Assembly (NCBI RefSeq): GCF_028736215.1
Contig: NZ_CP117883.1
Location: 5,580,001 to 5,644,000 of the forward strand
Direction: 5' to 3'
DNA length: 64,000 nt
From: Mucilaginibacter sp. KACC 22773
GTDB taxonomy: Bacteria; Bacteroidota; Bacteroidia; Sphingobacteriales; Sphingobacteriaceae
The position numbers were made by a program, and so were the translations under genes. The notes below the pieces were generated by a model that was not told the origin of the DNA, searched no databases, and saw only the letters and a program-made list of their open reading frames with translations. Positions 1-8,451 of this stretch are shown here, piece after piece. Numbering within the stretch: position 1 is the stretch's first letter; each line of letters starts with the position of its first letter.

Positions 1-1810
1 CCATGATATTAAGCGCCCTTAATGATGGTATAGATACCATGAATAAGGCAGGAACAATAGCAAAGTACTTGGCTACGTCATTGGCTATCGAGAAGGTAGT
101 AAGCGTACCGCGGGTCATCAGTAATTGTTTACCAATCTCTACAATCTCAATCAGCTTGGTTGGGTCGTTATCCAAATCAACCATGTTACCGGCTTCTTTG
201 GCTGCCTGGGTACCGCTGTTCATGGCTACACCAACATCGGCCTGAGCCAATGCTGGGGCATCGTTTGTACCGTCACCCATCATGGCTACCAGTTTGCCGC
301 CTTGTTGTTCTTTTTTAATGTAGTTCATTTTATCCTCGGGTTTAGCCTCGGCAATAAAATCATCCACACCTGCTTTTTCAGCAATAAATTTGGCAGTTAA
401 AGGGTTATCACCGGTAACCATTACCGTTTTAACGCCCATTTTACGCAGGCGGTCAAAACGTTCGGCAATGCCGGGTTTAATAATGTCCTGTAATTCAATT
501 ACGCCCATTATCTTCTCATTTTGCGATACCACCAGCGGTGTACCACCATTCGACGAGATTTTTTTAACGTTATCCTCAACCTCGGTTGGGAAAGCGTGAC
601 CAGCCTTTAAGGCAATGTTACGGATAGAATCAAAAGCACCTTTACGGATGCGTAAACCATCGGGCGTATCCAAACCGCTTGAGCGGGTTTCGGCGGTGAA
701 TTTTATAAATACCGAATTTGCAGGGGCAACCACTTTAGGTAAGGTTTTATCCTCGTTGGCAAGTTCCACTATCGATTTACCTTCGGGGGTTTCATCGGCC
801 AGAGAACTTAATACACATGCGGCTACAAAGCTGGCGTTGCTAACACCTGTGGCGGGGTAAAAATTGGTTGCCTTACGGTTACCAATAGTAATGGTACCTG
901 TTTTATCTAATAACAAGGTATCCAAATCGCCTGCAGTTTCAACCGCTTTACCGCTTTTGGTTATCACGTTTGCGCGTAATGCCCTATCCATCCCGGCAAT
1001 ACCGATGGCCGATAACAGGCCACCGATAGTGGTTGGGATAAGACAAACAAATAATGAGATGAATGCGGCAATTGTTATCGGGGTATTTGAATAATCGCCA
1101 AAAGGTTTCAGGGTAACGCACACAATAACAAAGATGAGCGTAAAGCCTGCAAGCAGGATAGTTAAAGCTATCTCGTTTGGTGTTTTCTGGCGCGATGCAC
1201 CTTCAACCAGCGCAATCATCTTATCCAAAAAGCTTTCGCCGGGCTGGGTGGTTACCATAACCTTTATCTTATCGGATAATACTTTGGTACCACCGGTCAC
1301 TGATGATTTATCACCGCCAGATTCGCGGATAACCGGGGCAGATTCACCTGTGATGGCCGATTCGTCGATGGTAGCAATACCTTCAATAATCTCGCCATCG
1401 GTAGGGATATTGTCGCCTGTTTCGCATATAAACACATCGCCTTTTTTTAACTGGCTCGACATTACCATGGTTTCCTTACCGTTAACCAGTAAGCGGGCGG
1501 GAGTTTCCTCGCGGGTTTTGCGCAGGCTTTCGGCCTGGGCTTTACCACGTGCTTCGGCGATAGCTTCGGCAAAGTTGGCAAACAGCACGGTAAGCAACAG
1601 TACCAAAAACACGGTGAAGTTATAGGCAAAGCTGCCCTGTCCTTTATTTGCAAAGGAAAATATAGTTACAATAAGCATTACTGCCGTTCCTATTTCAACG
1701 GTAAACATAACCGGGTTACGGAACAGTATGCGTGGGTTTAGTTTGATGAACGACTGTTTAAAAGCCTCTTTCATCTGATCGCCCTGAAATAATGTATTTG
1801 AGGTTTTCAT
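1..1810 (-). CDS. kdpB: KdpB, potassium-transporting P-type ATPase subunit B (3' end outside window)
   Basis: Catalytic, ATP-hydrolysing subunit of the high-affinity K+ uptake complex KdpFABC in the inner membrane. About 603 of roughly 680 expected residues are visible; the C-terminus lies beyond the window edge. The translation shows the actuator-domain TGES motif near residue 156 and the phosphorylation motif DKTGT with its Asp at about residue 302, close to D307 of E. coli KdpB. The last visible part matches the C-terminal membrane region of the family. The ATG at 1808-1810 lies 2 nt after the kdpA stop, so the genes are surely cotranscribed. kdpC and possibly kdpD are expected further left but cannot be seen. 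Confidence 0.96.
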   Translation of the reverse strand, partial: MKTSNTLFQGDQMKEAFKQSFIKLNPRILFRNPVMFTVEIGTAVMLIVTIFSFANKGQGSFAYNFTVFLVLLLTVLFANFAEAIAEARGKAQAESLRKTREETPARLLVNGKETMVMSSQLKKGDVFICETGDNIPTDGEIIEGIATIDESAITGESAPVIRESGGDKSSVTGGTKVLSDKIKVMVTTQPGESFLDKMIALVEGASRQKTPNEIALTILLAGFTLIFVIVCVTLKPFGDYSNTPITIAAFISLFVCLIPTTIGGLLSAIGIAGMDRALRANVITKSGKAVETAGDLDTLLLDKTGTITIGNRKATNFYPATGVSNASFVAACVLSSLADETPEGKSIVELANEDKTLPKVVAPANSVFIKFTAETRSSGLDTPDGLRIRKGAFDSIRNIALKAGHAFPTEVEDNVKKISSNGGTPLVVSQNEKIMGVIELQDIIKPGIAERFDRLRKMGVKTVMVTGDNPLTAKFIAEKAGVDDFIAEAKPEDKMNYIKKEQQGGKLVAMMGDGTNDAPALAQADVGVAMNSGTQAAKEAGNMVDLDNDPTKLIEIVEIGKQLLMTRGTLTTFSIANDVAKYFAIVPALFMVSIPSLRALNIM

Positions 1811-1812
1811 GA

Positions 1813-3528
1813 TTATCTAAGTGAAAAATGTTCAGCAATTGGACCTAAAGCCAGTGCAGGAAAAAACGACAGGGCGGCTATAATTACAATCACCGCGAAT
1901 ATCATTAGCCCAAAAGTTGAGGTATCGCTTTTAAGTGTTCCGGCAGATTCAGGAATGTATTTTTTATTGGCCAATAAACCAGCTATAGCCAGCGGACCAA
2001 TTATTGGTAAAAACCTGCCCAGCACCATTACAATACCGGTAGTTACGTTCCAAAAAATGTTACCATCGCCCAACCCTTCAAAACCCGAACCGTTGTTGGC
2101 CGCTGCTGAAGTATACTCATACAGCATTTCAGAAAAACCGTGGTTACCTGGGTTATTTAACCATGATGATGGTTTTACTGCCCAATCGGCACCAGGCATG
2201 TGCACCACCACGTATGATGATACGGCTAAGCCTACCAATATGATGAATGGGTGTAATAAAGCAATCAGCGAAGCTACCTTCATTTCCCGGGCTTCAATTT
2301 TGCGGCCCAGGAACTCCGGTGTACGGCCTACCATCAGGCCCGATATAAATACCGCGATGATGATAAAGATGTAAAAATTAAGGAAACCAACACCCACACC
2401 GCCATAAAAGCAATTAACCATCATACCCAGCAATTGCATACAACCTGATAAAGGCATGGTACTATCATGCATGGAGTTTACCGAACCTGTTGAAGTAACA
2501 GTAGTCATTATGCTCCAGTATGCGGAATTGGCCGGCCCAAACCTTACTTCCTTGCCTTCCATAGCGCCGGTAGGCTGGCTTACACCCATATGGGCTATAG
2601 CGGGGTTACCGTTTAGTTCGGCATTAATGGTTGGTATCATCAGCATGAGCATTCCCAGCGTCATCACCCCGAAAATTACGTAAGCAAATTTCTTTTTATT
2701 AAGGTAAAAGCCCAGGGCAAATACCAGCGCTATAGGAATAATAAGCTGTGCAACCAACTCAACTGTGTTGGTTAAGTAGTTAGGGTTTTCGATAGGGTGG
2801 GCAGAGTTTGCACCAAACCAGCCACCACCGTTTGTACCTAAGTGTTTAATAGCTACCAGTGCAGCAACCGGGCCGCGGGATACATGAACGGTATCGCCCT
2901 GCATGCTGATAAAAGTATCTTTACCTGCATAGCTGGTAGTCATGCCGTTAAAGGCGAAGATGACAGCTATTACAAATGAAATAGGCAATAATATACGGGT
3001 AATGGCTTTTACAAAGTAATCCCAAAAGTTACCCAGTTTATCGGTCACTTTATCTTTCAGGGCCCTGTACAGCACAACCAGCGCTGCAATACCGGTAGCT
3101 GCCGATACAAAGTGCAGGAACATAAACACAAAATGCTGTGTAAAGTAAGTGGCGCCGCTTTCGCCCGAGTAGTGCTGTAAGTTACAGTTTACCAAAAAGC
3201 TGATGGCGGTGTTAAAAGCCGTATCGGGCGACTGGCCAGGATTTGCATCCGGGTTAAGTGGCAGATGGCCTTGTGCCATTAAACAAACAAATGCATAAAT
3301 AAGCCATACGCTATTGATAGTAAGCAGGGCAAATAAATGCTGTTTCCAATTCATTTCCTTTTTGGCATCAATGCCGCTGAAACGAAAAATAAAACGTTCG
3401 AGCGGGGCTAAAAAGTCGAGCCAGGTTTTTTCGCCTTTAAAAATGCGGGCGATGTAACGGCCCAGAGGGATGGCTACTGCCAGCGTGAGCAGGTAGGTAA
3501 AAATTACACCTGAAATTTCAGTGTTCAT
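1813..3528 (-). CDS. kdpA: KdpA, potassium-binding channel-like subunit
   Basis: K+-translocating subunit of KdpFABC, 571 aa, the usual length for the family, with about ten membrane segments. Selectivity-filter loops are visible: a VNCNLQ stretch near residues 113-118 (E. coli has a TNTNWQ-like loop), [10 protein letters not shown] near 230-239, and two later loops with the [11 protein letters not shown] and [10 protein letters not shown] signatures. It lies between kdpF upstream (12 nt gap) and kdpB downstream (2 nt gap). Identification is by family motifs and operon order. Confidence 0.97.
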   Translation of the reverse strand: MNTEISGVIFTYLLTLAVAIPLGRYIARIFKGEKTWLDFLAPLERFIFRFSGIDAKKEMNWKQHLFALLTINSVWLIYAFVCLMAQGHLPLNPDANPGQSPDTAFNTAISFLVNCNLQHYSGESGATYFTQHFVFMFLHFVSAATGIAALVVLYRALKDKVTDKLGNFWDYFVKAITRILLPISFVIAVIFAFNGMTTSYAGKDTFISMQGDTVHVSRGPVAALVAIKHLGTNGGGWFGANSAHPIENPNYLTNTVELVAQLIIPIALVFALGFYLNKKKFAYVIFGVMTLGMLMLMIPTINAELNGNPAIAHMGVSQPTGAMEGKEVRFGPANSAYWSIMTTVTSTGSVNSMHDSTMPLSGCMQLLGMMVNCFYGGVGVGFLNFYIFIIIAVFISGLMVGRTPEFLGRKIEAREMKVASLIALLHPFIILVGLAVSSYVVVHMPGADWAVKPSSWLNNPGNHGFSEMLYEYTSAAANNGSGFEGLGDGNIFWNVTTGIVMVLGRFLPIIGPLAIAGLLANKKYIPESAGTLKSDTSTFGLMIFAVIVIIAALSFFPALALGPIAEHFSLR

Positions 3529-3539
3529 GGTTTAATAGT

Positions 3540-3617
3540 TTAAAATTTTTCGGGTTTAAGCAGCACATACACCATGTATACAAACACAGCCACTGCCACG
3601 ATGAATAATGCGATCAT
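3540..3617 (-). CDS. kdpF: KdpF, small stabilising subunit of the Kdp ATPase
   Basis: A 25-codon frame starting with ATG at 3615-3617 and ending with TAA at 3540-3542. It encodes one hydrophobic helix followed by the polar end KPEKF. KdpF of other bacteria is a 25-30-aa single-span peptide that stabilises the complex, and the position just upstream of kdpA is its canonical place. It is easy to miss because of its size. The start lies 5 nt after the stop of the preceding small frame. No Shine-Dalgarno motif is seen, as is usual in Bacteroidota. Confidence 0.85.
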   Translation of the reverse strand: MIALFIVAVAVFVYMVYVLLKPEKF

Positions 3618-3622
3618 GATGA

Positions 3623-3715
3623 TTAGATTTTTTCGAAGTAATTAACTGATTTGAAGAAGATCCAGAAGATGACCACGAAAGTCACTATGTAAATTGCAAT
3701 CTGTAAAATATCCAT
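3623..3715 (-). CDS. 30-aa single-span membrane peptide heading the kdp operon
   Basis: ATG at 3713-3715, TAA at 3623-3625, 30 codons. It begins MDILQIAIYIVTF, continues with an aromatic hydrophobic stretch containing VVIFWIFF, and ends VNYFEKI. It is a plausible single transmembrane helix with a short charged tail. It lies 5 nt upstream of kdpF, so the operon appears to begin with two consecutive mini-membrane proteins. I recall similar uncharacterised peptides before kdpF in other Bacteroidota but cannot verify this here. A role as an extra accessory subunit of the Kdp complex is inference only. Confidence 0.65.
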   Translation of the reverse strand: MDILQIAIYIVTFVVIFWIFFKSVNYFEKI

Positions 3716-3779
3716 ATTCTTATGTTTTTGCAGAGAGCTTTACCAAGTAGATGCCAATAAATGACAATACCAATCAAGT

Positions 3780-3859
3780 AACTGAATTTCAGTTAATTAA
3801 CATTGAATAGCCGCGACGAAATGGATTTAATTGATGAAAATTGCCTATCATTTTGATAG
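3780..3859 (-). promoter_or_regulatory. Candidate control region of the kdp operon with two inverted repeats
   Basis: The 361-bp stretch 3716-4076 upstream of the first kdp frame holds two perfect inverted repeats. AACTGA-ATT-TCAGTT lies at 3780-3794. CTATCA-TTT-TGATAG lies at 3845-3859, followed by another TTATCA half-site at 3864-3869. They are well placed for an operator, but no clear TAnnTTTG promoter box was found and the cognate regulator is unknown. Apart from the doubtful frame at 3841-4080, nothing else is evident here. Confidence 0.35.
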
Positions 3860-4080
3860 ATGATTATCAATCTGGGAGAAAGAAACGATATGTTGCGGAA
3901 AACACCCTTATCAAGGGCTGGTACGAGGCATCTATCAGCAACAAAAACTTGTGGCAGCGGTGGTACCACTCTACAAAAACGCCCCGGGACAGGTTGAACA
4001 CGGAACATTTGACTATCAGGGATCTATATCTAATAATCAACAAACTAAATATTTACTTTTTACCAGAAGCTGTTGCTTAA
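3841..4080 (+). CDS. Doubtful 79-aa hypothetical protein
   Basis: Open frame from a TTG codon at 3841 to TAA at 4078-4080, convergent with and overlapping the stop codon of the DUF892 gene. The translation is soluble, Lys/Arg-rich in the middle and Leu/Ile-rich near the end (LTIRDLYLIINKL). I recognise no family. It overlaps one of the candidate kdp inverted repeats, has no ATG start and no visible promoter. It may be a chance frame or a gene remnant. Confidence 0.22.
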   Translation: MPIILIDDYQSGRKKRYVAENTLIKGWYEASISNKNLWQRWYHSTKTPRDRLNTEHLTIRDLYLIINKLNIYFLPEAVA

Positions 4081-4610
4081 CCGGCAGATGGCTGGGTTAT
4101 GTATTCTTTATAAATACCTTCAAACATTAGCTTATCTTCTACTGCCTGTTTAAATGGTTTATCTAAAAAGGTGTTACTGTAACCTATTGCCTTAGCCAGG
4201 TTCTTCAGCACCTTAAAATATGTAACCTCGATACCTTCAACCAGTTGCAGATAAAATACAATAAAAACATCACGCTCCATAGGCGTTTTTCCCGACCGGA
4301 TGGCAGTTATATAGGCTTCAAGCGTCATGGCTTTCATGCCCAGTACGCTTATTTTTGATTGATCTTCGCCTATCGCGCTAAATATCCCGTCAATGTGTAC
4401 CATCTGGTTTTCAGCATCATCACTGCAATCTTGTATGGCATTTTTTAAATATTGCAGTGTTGCCAGGGTTTTTATCTCCTCAAAAAAATGAATAAGATGC
4501 AGCTTGCCGCAATAAATGCTGTTTAAGTGTTCGAGGAAAATTTTTTTAAGATGCGCATCTTCAAACTTCACCTCCTGTGGCGATAGGTTTTTATCAGGGC
4601 TTGGGGTCAT
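4077..4610 (-). CDS. DUF892 ferritin-like protein (YciE/YciF family)
   Basis: A 177-aa, all-helical protein of the YciF/DUF892 family, a ferritin-like four-helix fold of poorly known function that is often stress-induced. The core starts near residue 18 and shows acidic and His residues on helices (LIHFFEEIKTLATLQ, then VEGIEVTYFKVLKNLAKAIG). These are in the arrangement expected for a carboxylate-bridged di-metal site, although I cannot prove metal binding. A near-consensus promoter box (TATCTTTA on the minus strand) lies upstream. It is transcribed alone, divergently from the DUF4293 gene. Confidence 0.75.
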   Translation of the reverse strand: MTPSPDKNLSPQEVKFEDAHLKKIFLEHLNSIYCGKLHLIHFFEEIKTLATLQYLKNAIQDCSDDAENQMVHIDGIFSAIGEDQSKISVLGMKAMTLEAYITAIRSGKTPMERDVFIVFYLQLVEGIEVTYFKVLKNLAKAIGYSNTFLDKPFKQAVEDKLMFEGIYKEYITQPSAG

Positions 4611-4714
4611 CGCTTAATAATTATTGGAAAATCTGTTTAAAGATACTATAATAATTATCATAAAAAGCAAATTACATCTCCATTAAAAAACAATAACGCA
4701 ATGGCTAAAACAAC

Positions 4715-4722
4715 TATATTTG
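4715..4722 (+). promoter_or_regulatory. Promoter -7 box TATATTTG for the DUF4293 gene
   Basis: The sequence TATATTTG matches the Bacteroidota sigma-A -7 element TAnnTTTG and lies 19 bp before the ATG of the downstream gene, predicting a short leader of about 14 nt. A clear TTG -33 element is not seen at 19-21 bp spacing. Confidence 0.5.
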
Positions 4723-4741
4723 CCATTATATTTTTAACATT

Positions 4742-5212
4742 ATGCTACAACGAATACAAAGCATTTACCTGCTTGCAGCCAGCCTGGTTTTGTTTGCCCT
4801 TTACTTTTTTCCGCTGGCTCATAACGTTTACGTAAATAATGTCCCTGTAACTATTACCGTCACCGGCATTTTTCAGGATGTTAACGGCGCGCAAAAACAT
4901 ATCGAATCTTTTACGGCGCTTACGGCCATAACGGCTGTAGTGGCGCTTATACCACTTGTTATAATTTTCCTTTTCAAAAACCGCAAGCAGCAACTGGCTT
5001 TTTGCTATGGCGCTATATTGGTATTGTTTGGCTACAGTTTCTGGATGGCGCAAACTGTAAAAAAAGCGGTAGGCGAAGGCGTTCAATTAGATACGCATAC
5101 AATGGGAATTGGTTTGTTCCTGACATCAATAAGCATTATTATGCTGCTATTGGCCACCAAGGGTATCAAAAATGATGAAAAGCTGATCAAATCTGCCGAT
5201 AGGTTAAGATAA
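4742..5212 (+). CDS. DUF4293 integral membrane protein
   Basis: A 156-aa membrane protein with four predicted hydrophobic segments (about residues 7-27, 60-80, 87-105 and 120-140). The N-terminal signature MLQRIQSIYLL is typical of DUF4293, a family largely confined to Bacteroidota and of unknown function. The second segment is followed by a positive stretch (FKNRKQQ). It stands alone between the divergent DUF892 gene and the RNA helicase gene; in relatives DUF4293 is often near deaD-like or rho genes, which fits this position. Confidence 0.8.
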   Translation: MLQRIQSIYLLAASLVLFALYFFPLAHNVYVNNVPVTITVTGIFQDVNGAQKHIESFTALTAITAVVALIPLVIIFLFKNRKQQLAFCYGAILVLFGYSFWMAQTVKKAVGEGVQLDTHTMGIGLFLTSISIIMLLLATKGIKNDEKLIKSADRLR

Positions 5213-5453
5213 TATTATATGAGCGAAGTTTTAACGAGTAATAGTGCAAATTAAAAACCTGTGCTTGGATAGCTTTGCTACAAAAGGCAAAAAAAAGCGA
5301 CAACACCTGTTTTAATCCAATCCAAAACACGTCCGGCACTCCCGGAATAATCGGTAAAATTTACAAAATCCATAATTAAGTTGCTATTTCAAAGGCTATT
5401 ACCGCCAAAATCAGAATAGATCACTCAAAAGCGATTTTGATTGCATATACTTA
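5213..5453 (+). other. Non-coding spacer before the helicase promoter
   Basis: About 240 bp of AT-rich sequence after the DUF4293 stop codon. I see no open frame, RNA gene, clear terminator or repeat in it. The helicase promoter follows directly. Confidence 0.6.
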
Positions 5454-5484
5454 TTGCTTTTATAAAATATTAGCGCTATCTTTG
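5454..5484 (+). promoter_or_regulatory. Promoter of the DEAD-box helicase gene
   Basis: A TTG at 5454-5456, a 20-bp spacer, and TATCTTTG at 5477-5484 match the Bacteroidota -33/-7 consensus (TTG, 19-21 bp, TAnnTTTG). Transcription is expected to start near 5490, giving a leader of about 36 nt. Confidence 0.75.
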
Positions 5485-5490
5485 CGCCCG

Positions 5491-5510
5491 ATTTGGCGAT
5501 GTTGCCAAAT
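5491..5510 (+). promoter_or_regulatory. 5'-terminal stem-loop in the helicase leader
   Basis: ATTTGGC at 5491-5497 and GCCAAAT at 5504-5510 form a perfect 7-bp stem with a 6-nt loop. It would start at or next to the predicted mRNA 5' end and ends 15 nt before the start codon. It may be an mRNA-stabilising hairpin, an autoregulatory element or an operator; the sequence does not decide. Confidence 0.5.
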
Positions 5511-5525
5511 TCGTTATTTTAATTC

Positions 5526-7370
5526 ATGAACCCATTTATTGAACTGGGAATCCGTCATGATATTGTTAATGCCATCTCTGAGTTAGGGTTTGAAAACCCA
5601 ACGCCAATCCAGGAACAGTCAATTCCGGTATTGTTAACAGGCAGCAACGATTTTGTCGGATTAGCCCAAACCGGGACCGGTAAGACTGCTGCCTTTGGCC
5701 TACCATTATTAGAGCTGTTGGATTTTGAAGAAAATCATCCACAGGCACTTGTTTTATGCCCAACACGTGAACTTTGTTTACAGATCACGAACGACATTAA
5801 AAATTACTCCAAAAAAATGGACAACGTTCACGTTGTGGCCGTTTATGGCGGAGCAAGCATTATGGATCAGTTACGCCAGATTAAACGCGGCGTACAGATC
5901 GTTGTGGCCACACCAGGCCGTATGCTTGATATCATTAACCGTAAGGCGATAGATTTTTCGAAGGTAAAATTTGTAGTATTGGATGAAGCTGATGAAATGC
6001 TCAATATGGGCTTTCAGGAAGACATTGATAATATCTTATCTACCACTCCGGACGAGAAAAAAACCTGGCTGTTTTCGGCCACCATGCCAACTGAAGTTCG
6101 CCGTATAGCGAAAAAGTACATGCACGAGCCATTTGAGCTTACCATGGGCACAAAAAACACCGGCAATGCCAACATTGAGCACGAGTACTACATTGTACGT
6201 GCCCGTGATAAGTATGCCGCTTTTAAACGTATTGTTGATTTTAATCCTGATATTTTTGGTATCGTATTTTGCCGTACCAAAATAGAAACCCAGGATATTG
6301 CAGAAGCCCTGATCAAAGACGGTTACAATGCCGATTCGTTACATGGCGACCTGTCGCAACAGCAACGCGATAAGGTAATGAAACGCTACCGCGAGCGCAG
6401 CCTGCAATTGTTAATTGCTACTGATGTTGCTGCACGTGGTATTGATGTTAATGATGTAACACACGTTATTAACTACTCGTTACCAGACGAGGTTGAAAAC
6501 TACACCCACCGTAGCGGCCGTACAGCCCGTGCAGGTAAAACAGGTGTATCTATCAGCATTATTAACGCCAAAGAATTAGGTAAAATACGCCAGATTGAGC
6601 GCACCCTGGGTAAGCGCTTTGTTAAAGCCGAGATTCCAACCGGGTTTGATGTTTGCGAGAAACAATTATTCTCCATTGTTCATAAAGTACACAACGTACA
6701 GGTTAATGAGCAGCAAATTGAGCAATACATCCCGCGTATTATGGAAGAGTTTAAGGATATGAGCAAAGAAGAGTTTATCAAACGCTTTGCATCAATTGAA
6801 TTTAACCGTTTCCTTGATTATTACAAAAATGCACCTGATCTTAACGCAAGCGTTGAAGAAGGTGGCCGCAGGGATAGGGATGACCGTGGTGAGCGAGGCG
6901 AACGTGGTGCTTCAAGCGGCCCCTCTGCTTACACCCGTTTATTTATAAACTTAGGTTCGGTTGATGAATTTAACCGCGGCGATTTGTTAGGTTACATTTG
7001 CAACACATCAAAAATTAGCGGCCGCAGCGTTGGTAAAATAGATGTTAAAGGTGTTTATTCATTCTTTGAAGTACCTAACGAAGATGTTGAAAAGGTAAGC
7101 GCAGGCTTTAAAGACGCCGAGTACAAAGGTCGCCCCGTACGGATAGAAGTATCTGGCGAAGGCACCAGCGACCGTCGTGAAAGCAGTGGTGGTTACCGTG
7201 GCGGCGACCGTCGTGAAGGTGGTTACCGTGGTGGTGACCGCAGAGAAGGTGGTGGTTACCGTGGTGGCGAAAGAAGCAACTCAGGCGGCGGTGATCGTCG
7301 TAGTGGTGGCTTCCGTGACTTCTCCGGCAAACCCCGCGAAGATCGCCCGGAACGCAAAAGAAGATTCTAA
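5526..7370 (+). CDS. deaD: DEAD-box ATP-dependent RNA helicase (DeaD/CsdA type) with RGG tail
   Basis: A 614-aa cytoplasmic RNA helicase, likely acting in ribosome assembly, mRNA turnover and cold adaptation. Visible motifs: Q motif (FENPTPIQEQ, about 22-31), Walker A AQTGTGKT (47-54), DEAD (153-156), SAT (184-186), and motif VI HRSGRTARAG in the second RecA domain. Residues about 475-545 form a DbpA-like RNA-binding domain. The last roughly 60 residues are a Gly/Arg-rich tail with GGYRGGDRRE-like repeats, whose DNA is itself an imperfect repeat. Such tails bind RNA non-specifically and can promote condensate formation. It is monocistronic, with a strong promoter and a leader hairpin. Confidence 0.95.
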   Translation: MNPFIELGIRHDIVNAISELGFENPTPIQEQSIPVLLTGSNDFVGLAQTGTGKTAAFGLPLLELLDFEENHPQALVLCPTRELCLQITNDIKNYSKKMDNVHVVAVYGGASIMDQLRQIKRGVQIVVATPGRMLDIINRKAIDFSKVKFVVLDEADEMLNMGFQEDIDNILSTTPDEKKTWLFSATMPTEVRRIAKKYMHEPFELTMGTKNTGNANIEHEYYIVRARDKYAAFKRIVDFNPDIFGIVFCRTKIETQDIAEALIKDGYNADSLHGDLSQQQRDKVMKRYRERSLQLLIATDVAARGIDVNDVTHVINYSLPDEVENYTHRSGRTARAGKTGVSISIINAKELGKIRQIERTLGKRFVKAEIPTGFDVCEKQLFSIVHKVHNVQVNEQQIEQYIPRIMEEFKDMSKEEFIKRFASIEFNRFLDYYKNAPDLNASVEEGGRRDRDDRGERGERGASSGPSAYTRLFINLGSVDEFNRGDLLGYICNTSKISGRSVGKIDVKGVYSFFEVPNEDVEKVSAGFKDAEYKGRPVRIEVSGEGTSDRRESSGGYRGGDRREGGYRGGDRREGGGYRGGERSNSGGGDRRSGGFRDFSGKPREDRPERKRRF

Positions 7371-7374
7371 GTTT

Positions 7375-7458
7375 AGTATCAAGTAGTAAGTATCAAGTAG
7401 CAAGATAATATTAACTTATTGAAGCTGTCTTGATACTTGATACTAAATACTTACTACT
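7375..7458. repeat. Inverted pair of 7-bp-period arrays after deaD
   Basis: Four tandem heptads at 7375-7402 (AGTATCA, then AGTAGTA, then AGTATCA again, then AGTAGCA) begin 4 nt after the deaD stop codon. A second array at 7431-7458 reads the other way, with two exact TGATACT units followed by two variants. The arms can pair into a long imperfect hairpin around an AT-rich 28-nt loop, which could end deaD transcription, although no T-run follows. Confidence 0.75.
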
Positions 7459-7580
7459 GGATAAAAGATAGTTTTCATGGGCTTCCCCTGGTAAGGAAGC
7501 GAGTTTTAGTTTAGTTTTGTTAACAAAGCCTTCAATGCCGCCAGCATGAGGGCTTTTGTTTTTTGACATACCTCCCCACC

Positions 7581-7653
7581 GTAGCGACGCAACATTTTGC
7601 GTCTCCCGCCAGACAGGCGAATTTGCAAGTTGGATTTGCACACGGGAGACTAC
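7581..7653. repeat. REPIN-like palindromic element with GTAG/CTAC ends
   Basis: The element begins GTAG at 7581 and ends CTAC at 7653. A first hairpin is GACGCAA-CATT-TTGCGTC (7586-7603). A second stem pairs GTCTCCCG (7601-7608) with CGGGAGAC (7643-7650). Head-to-head REP units starting with GTAG are the classical REPIN layout. The motif GACGCAA...TTGCGTC recurs in many Bacteroidota genomes as far as I recall. No transposase gene is nearby. Confidence 0.55.
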
Positions 7654-7684
7654 ACGAAAAAAAGATCTCAACCTTCACAATAAA

Positions 7685-7712
7685 ACCACTCACTATTCTC
7701 TACTCACCACTC
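7685..7712. repeat. 7-bp-period array at the 3' edge of the lipoprotein gene
   Basis: Four tandem heptads, the first and fourth being exactly ACCACTC and the middle two ACTATTC and TCTACTC. The array ends 8 nt before the stop codon of the following minus-strand gene. With 7375-7458 it brackets the 349-bp spacer 7371-7719 on both sides. Confidence 0.65.
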
Positions 7713-7719
7713 ACAGCCC

Positions 7720-8055
7720 CTACCTCGCAAACTCCACCAAATCCGAATCCGGGTAAAAGAGTGTGAGTTTATGATCATCCAGGTTTTTTATCAGGAATTT
7801 AGTATATGGCCTGCTACCCTGGTACGATGTAAAAATGGTATCTTTTTGCACAAAATAATCTTCAGTAACCGGTTGTCCATCATCGGTAGTAAAACCTTTT
7901 TCTGTTATCTCCAGTTTAGTGGCACCGTCTTTTGATACCCATTTGCCCATTAATTTTTTGTTAGCTTCGCTTTTTGCAGCCTGGTTACTGTTGCATGCAA
8001 AAGCAAACAACGTGAGGGCATAAACAGCGGGCATTACTAAAGCATATTTTTTCAT
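7720..8055 (-). CDS. Small lipocalin-like lipoprotein, hypothetical
   Basis: From the ATG at 8053-8055 the product is 111 aa; an ATG three codons upstream (8064) is possible but gives a less typical signal. A lipoprotein signal peptide ends at a lipobox FAFAC with Cys21. The mature part starts with a polar Asn/Lys/Ala linker, then contains GKWVSKDGATKLEITEKGF, a pattern like lipocalin-like domains that begin with a conserved GxW. It is probably a periplasmic or outer-membrane-anchored protein of unknown ligand. It precedes no obvious partner; its stop is next to a heptad array. Confidence 0.6.
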   Translation of the reverse strand: MKKYALVMPAVYALTLFAFACNSNQAAKSEANKKLMGKWVSKDGATKLEITEKGFTTDDGQPVTEDYFVQKDTIFTSYQGSRPYTKFLIKNLDDHKLTLFYPDSDLVEFAR

Positions 8056-8105
8056 GACAAACATGGTAAGTGCAGGCCTAAGCCTGCACTGTTAAGATAC
8101 AACTT

Positions 8106-8417
8106 TTATTTTTCCGGCTTATCAATAAGCTGAGATTTTTTTATATAAACGCGGTGGCCTTTTTTGTTCACGTAATAGTATTTATCGTGCTCGTCAATAT
8201 AAACCGTATGGTTGCCAGGTCCAACCTTTCCTTCGTACTTCTTATCAACTACAGCCGATGCGCCGTTGGCGGCAATCTGTGATGTTTTATGGCCAACCTT
8301 TTTAGCCGTTCTTGAAATTTTATGCCCAATTGTACTGTCTTTGTGGGTTTGTGCAAATGCCGGCGATATCATAAATGTACCGGCTGCAAACATTGCAATT
8401 TTGAATAAATTTTTCAT
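8106..8417 (-). CDS. Small secreted hypothetical protein
   Basis: A 103-aa protein with a signal peptide (residues 1-22, cleavage after AFA). The mature part is basic and rich in Lys, His and Tyr. It holds a helical stretch with KKVGHKTSQIAANGA followed by a likely beta region (GNHTVYIDEHDKYYYVNKKG). I do not recognise a characterised family. The gene sits between gpsA and the small lipoprotein gene, all on the minus strand, with a 34-nt gap to gpsA. Confidence 0.6.
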   Translation of the reverse strand: MKNLFKIAMFAAGTFMISPAFAQTHKDSTIGHKISRTAKKVGHKTSQIAANGASAVVDKKYEGKVGPGNHTVYIDEHDKYYYVNKKGHRVYIKKSQLIDKPEK

Positions 8418-8451
8418 GGTAGTAAATAAATTAAGTTAATGCTATTAGCAT

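Noticed and set aside
3793-4008. 71-aa minus-strand frame upstream of kdp
   Set aside because: Composition is unlike the neighbours, it overlaps the candidate operators and another frame, and it has no promoter or recognisable domain.
7177-7330. Short-repeat DNA element inside the helicase gene
   Set aside because: The repeated GGTTACCGTGG words encode the RGG tail in frame; the repeat is explained by the protein.
7375-7458. CRISPR array
   Set aside because: Units are 7 bp without spacers and there are no cas genes in the window.
7411-7671. Reading frames across the spacer after deaD
   Set aside because: They run through heptad arrays and a REPIN-like palindrome, so the open frames are products of repeats rather than genes.
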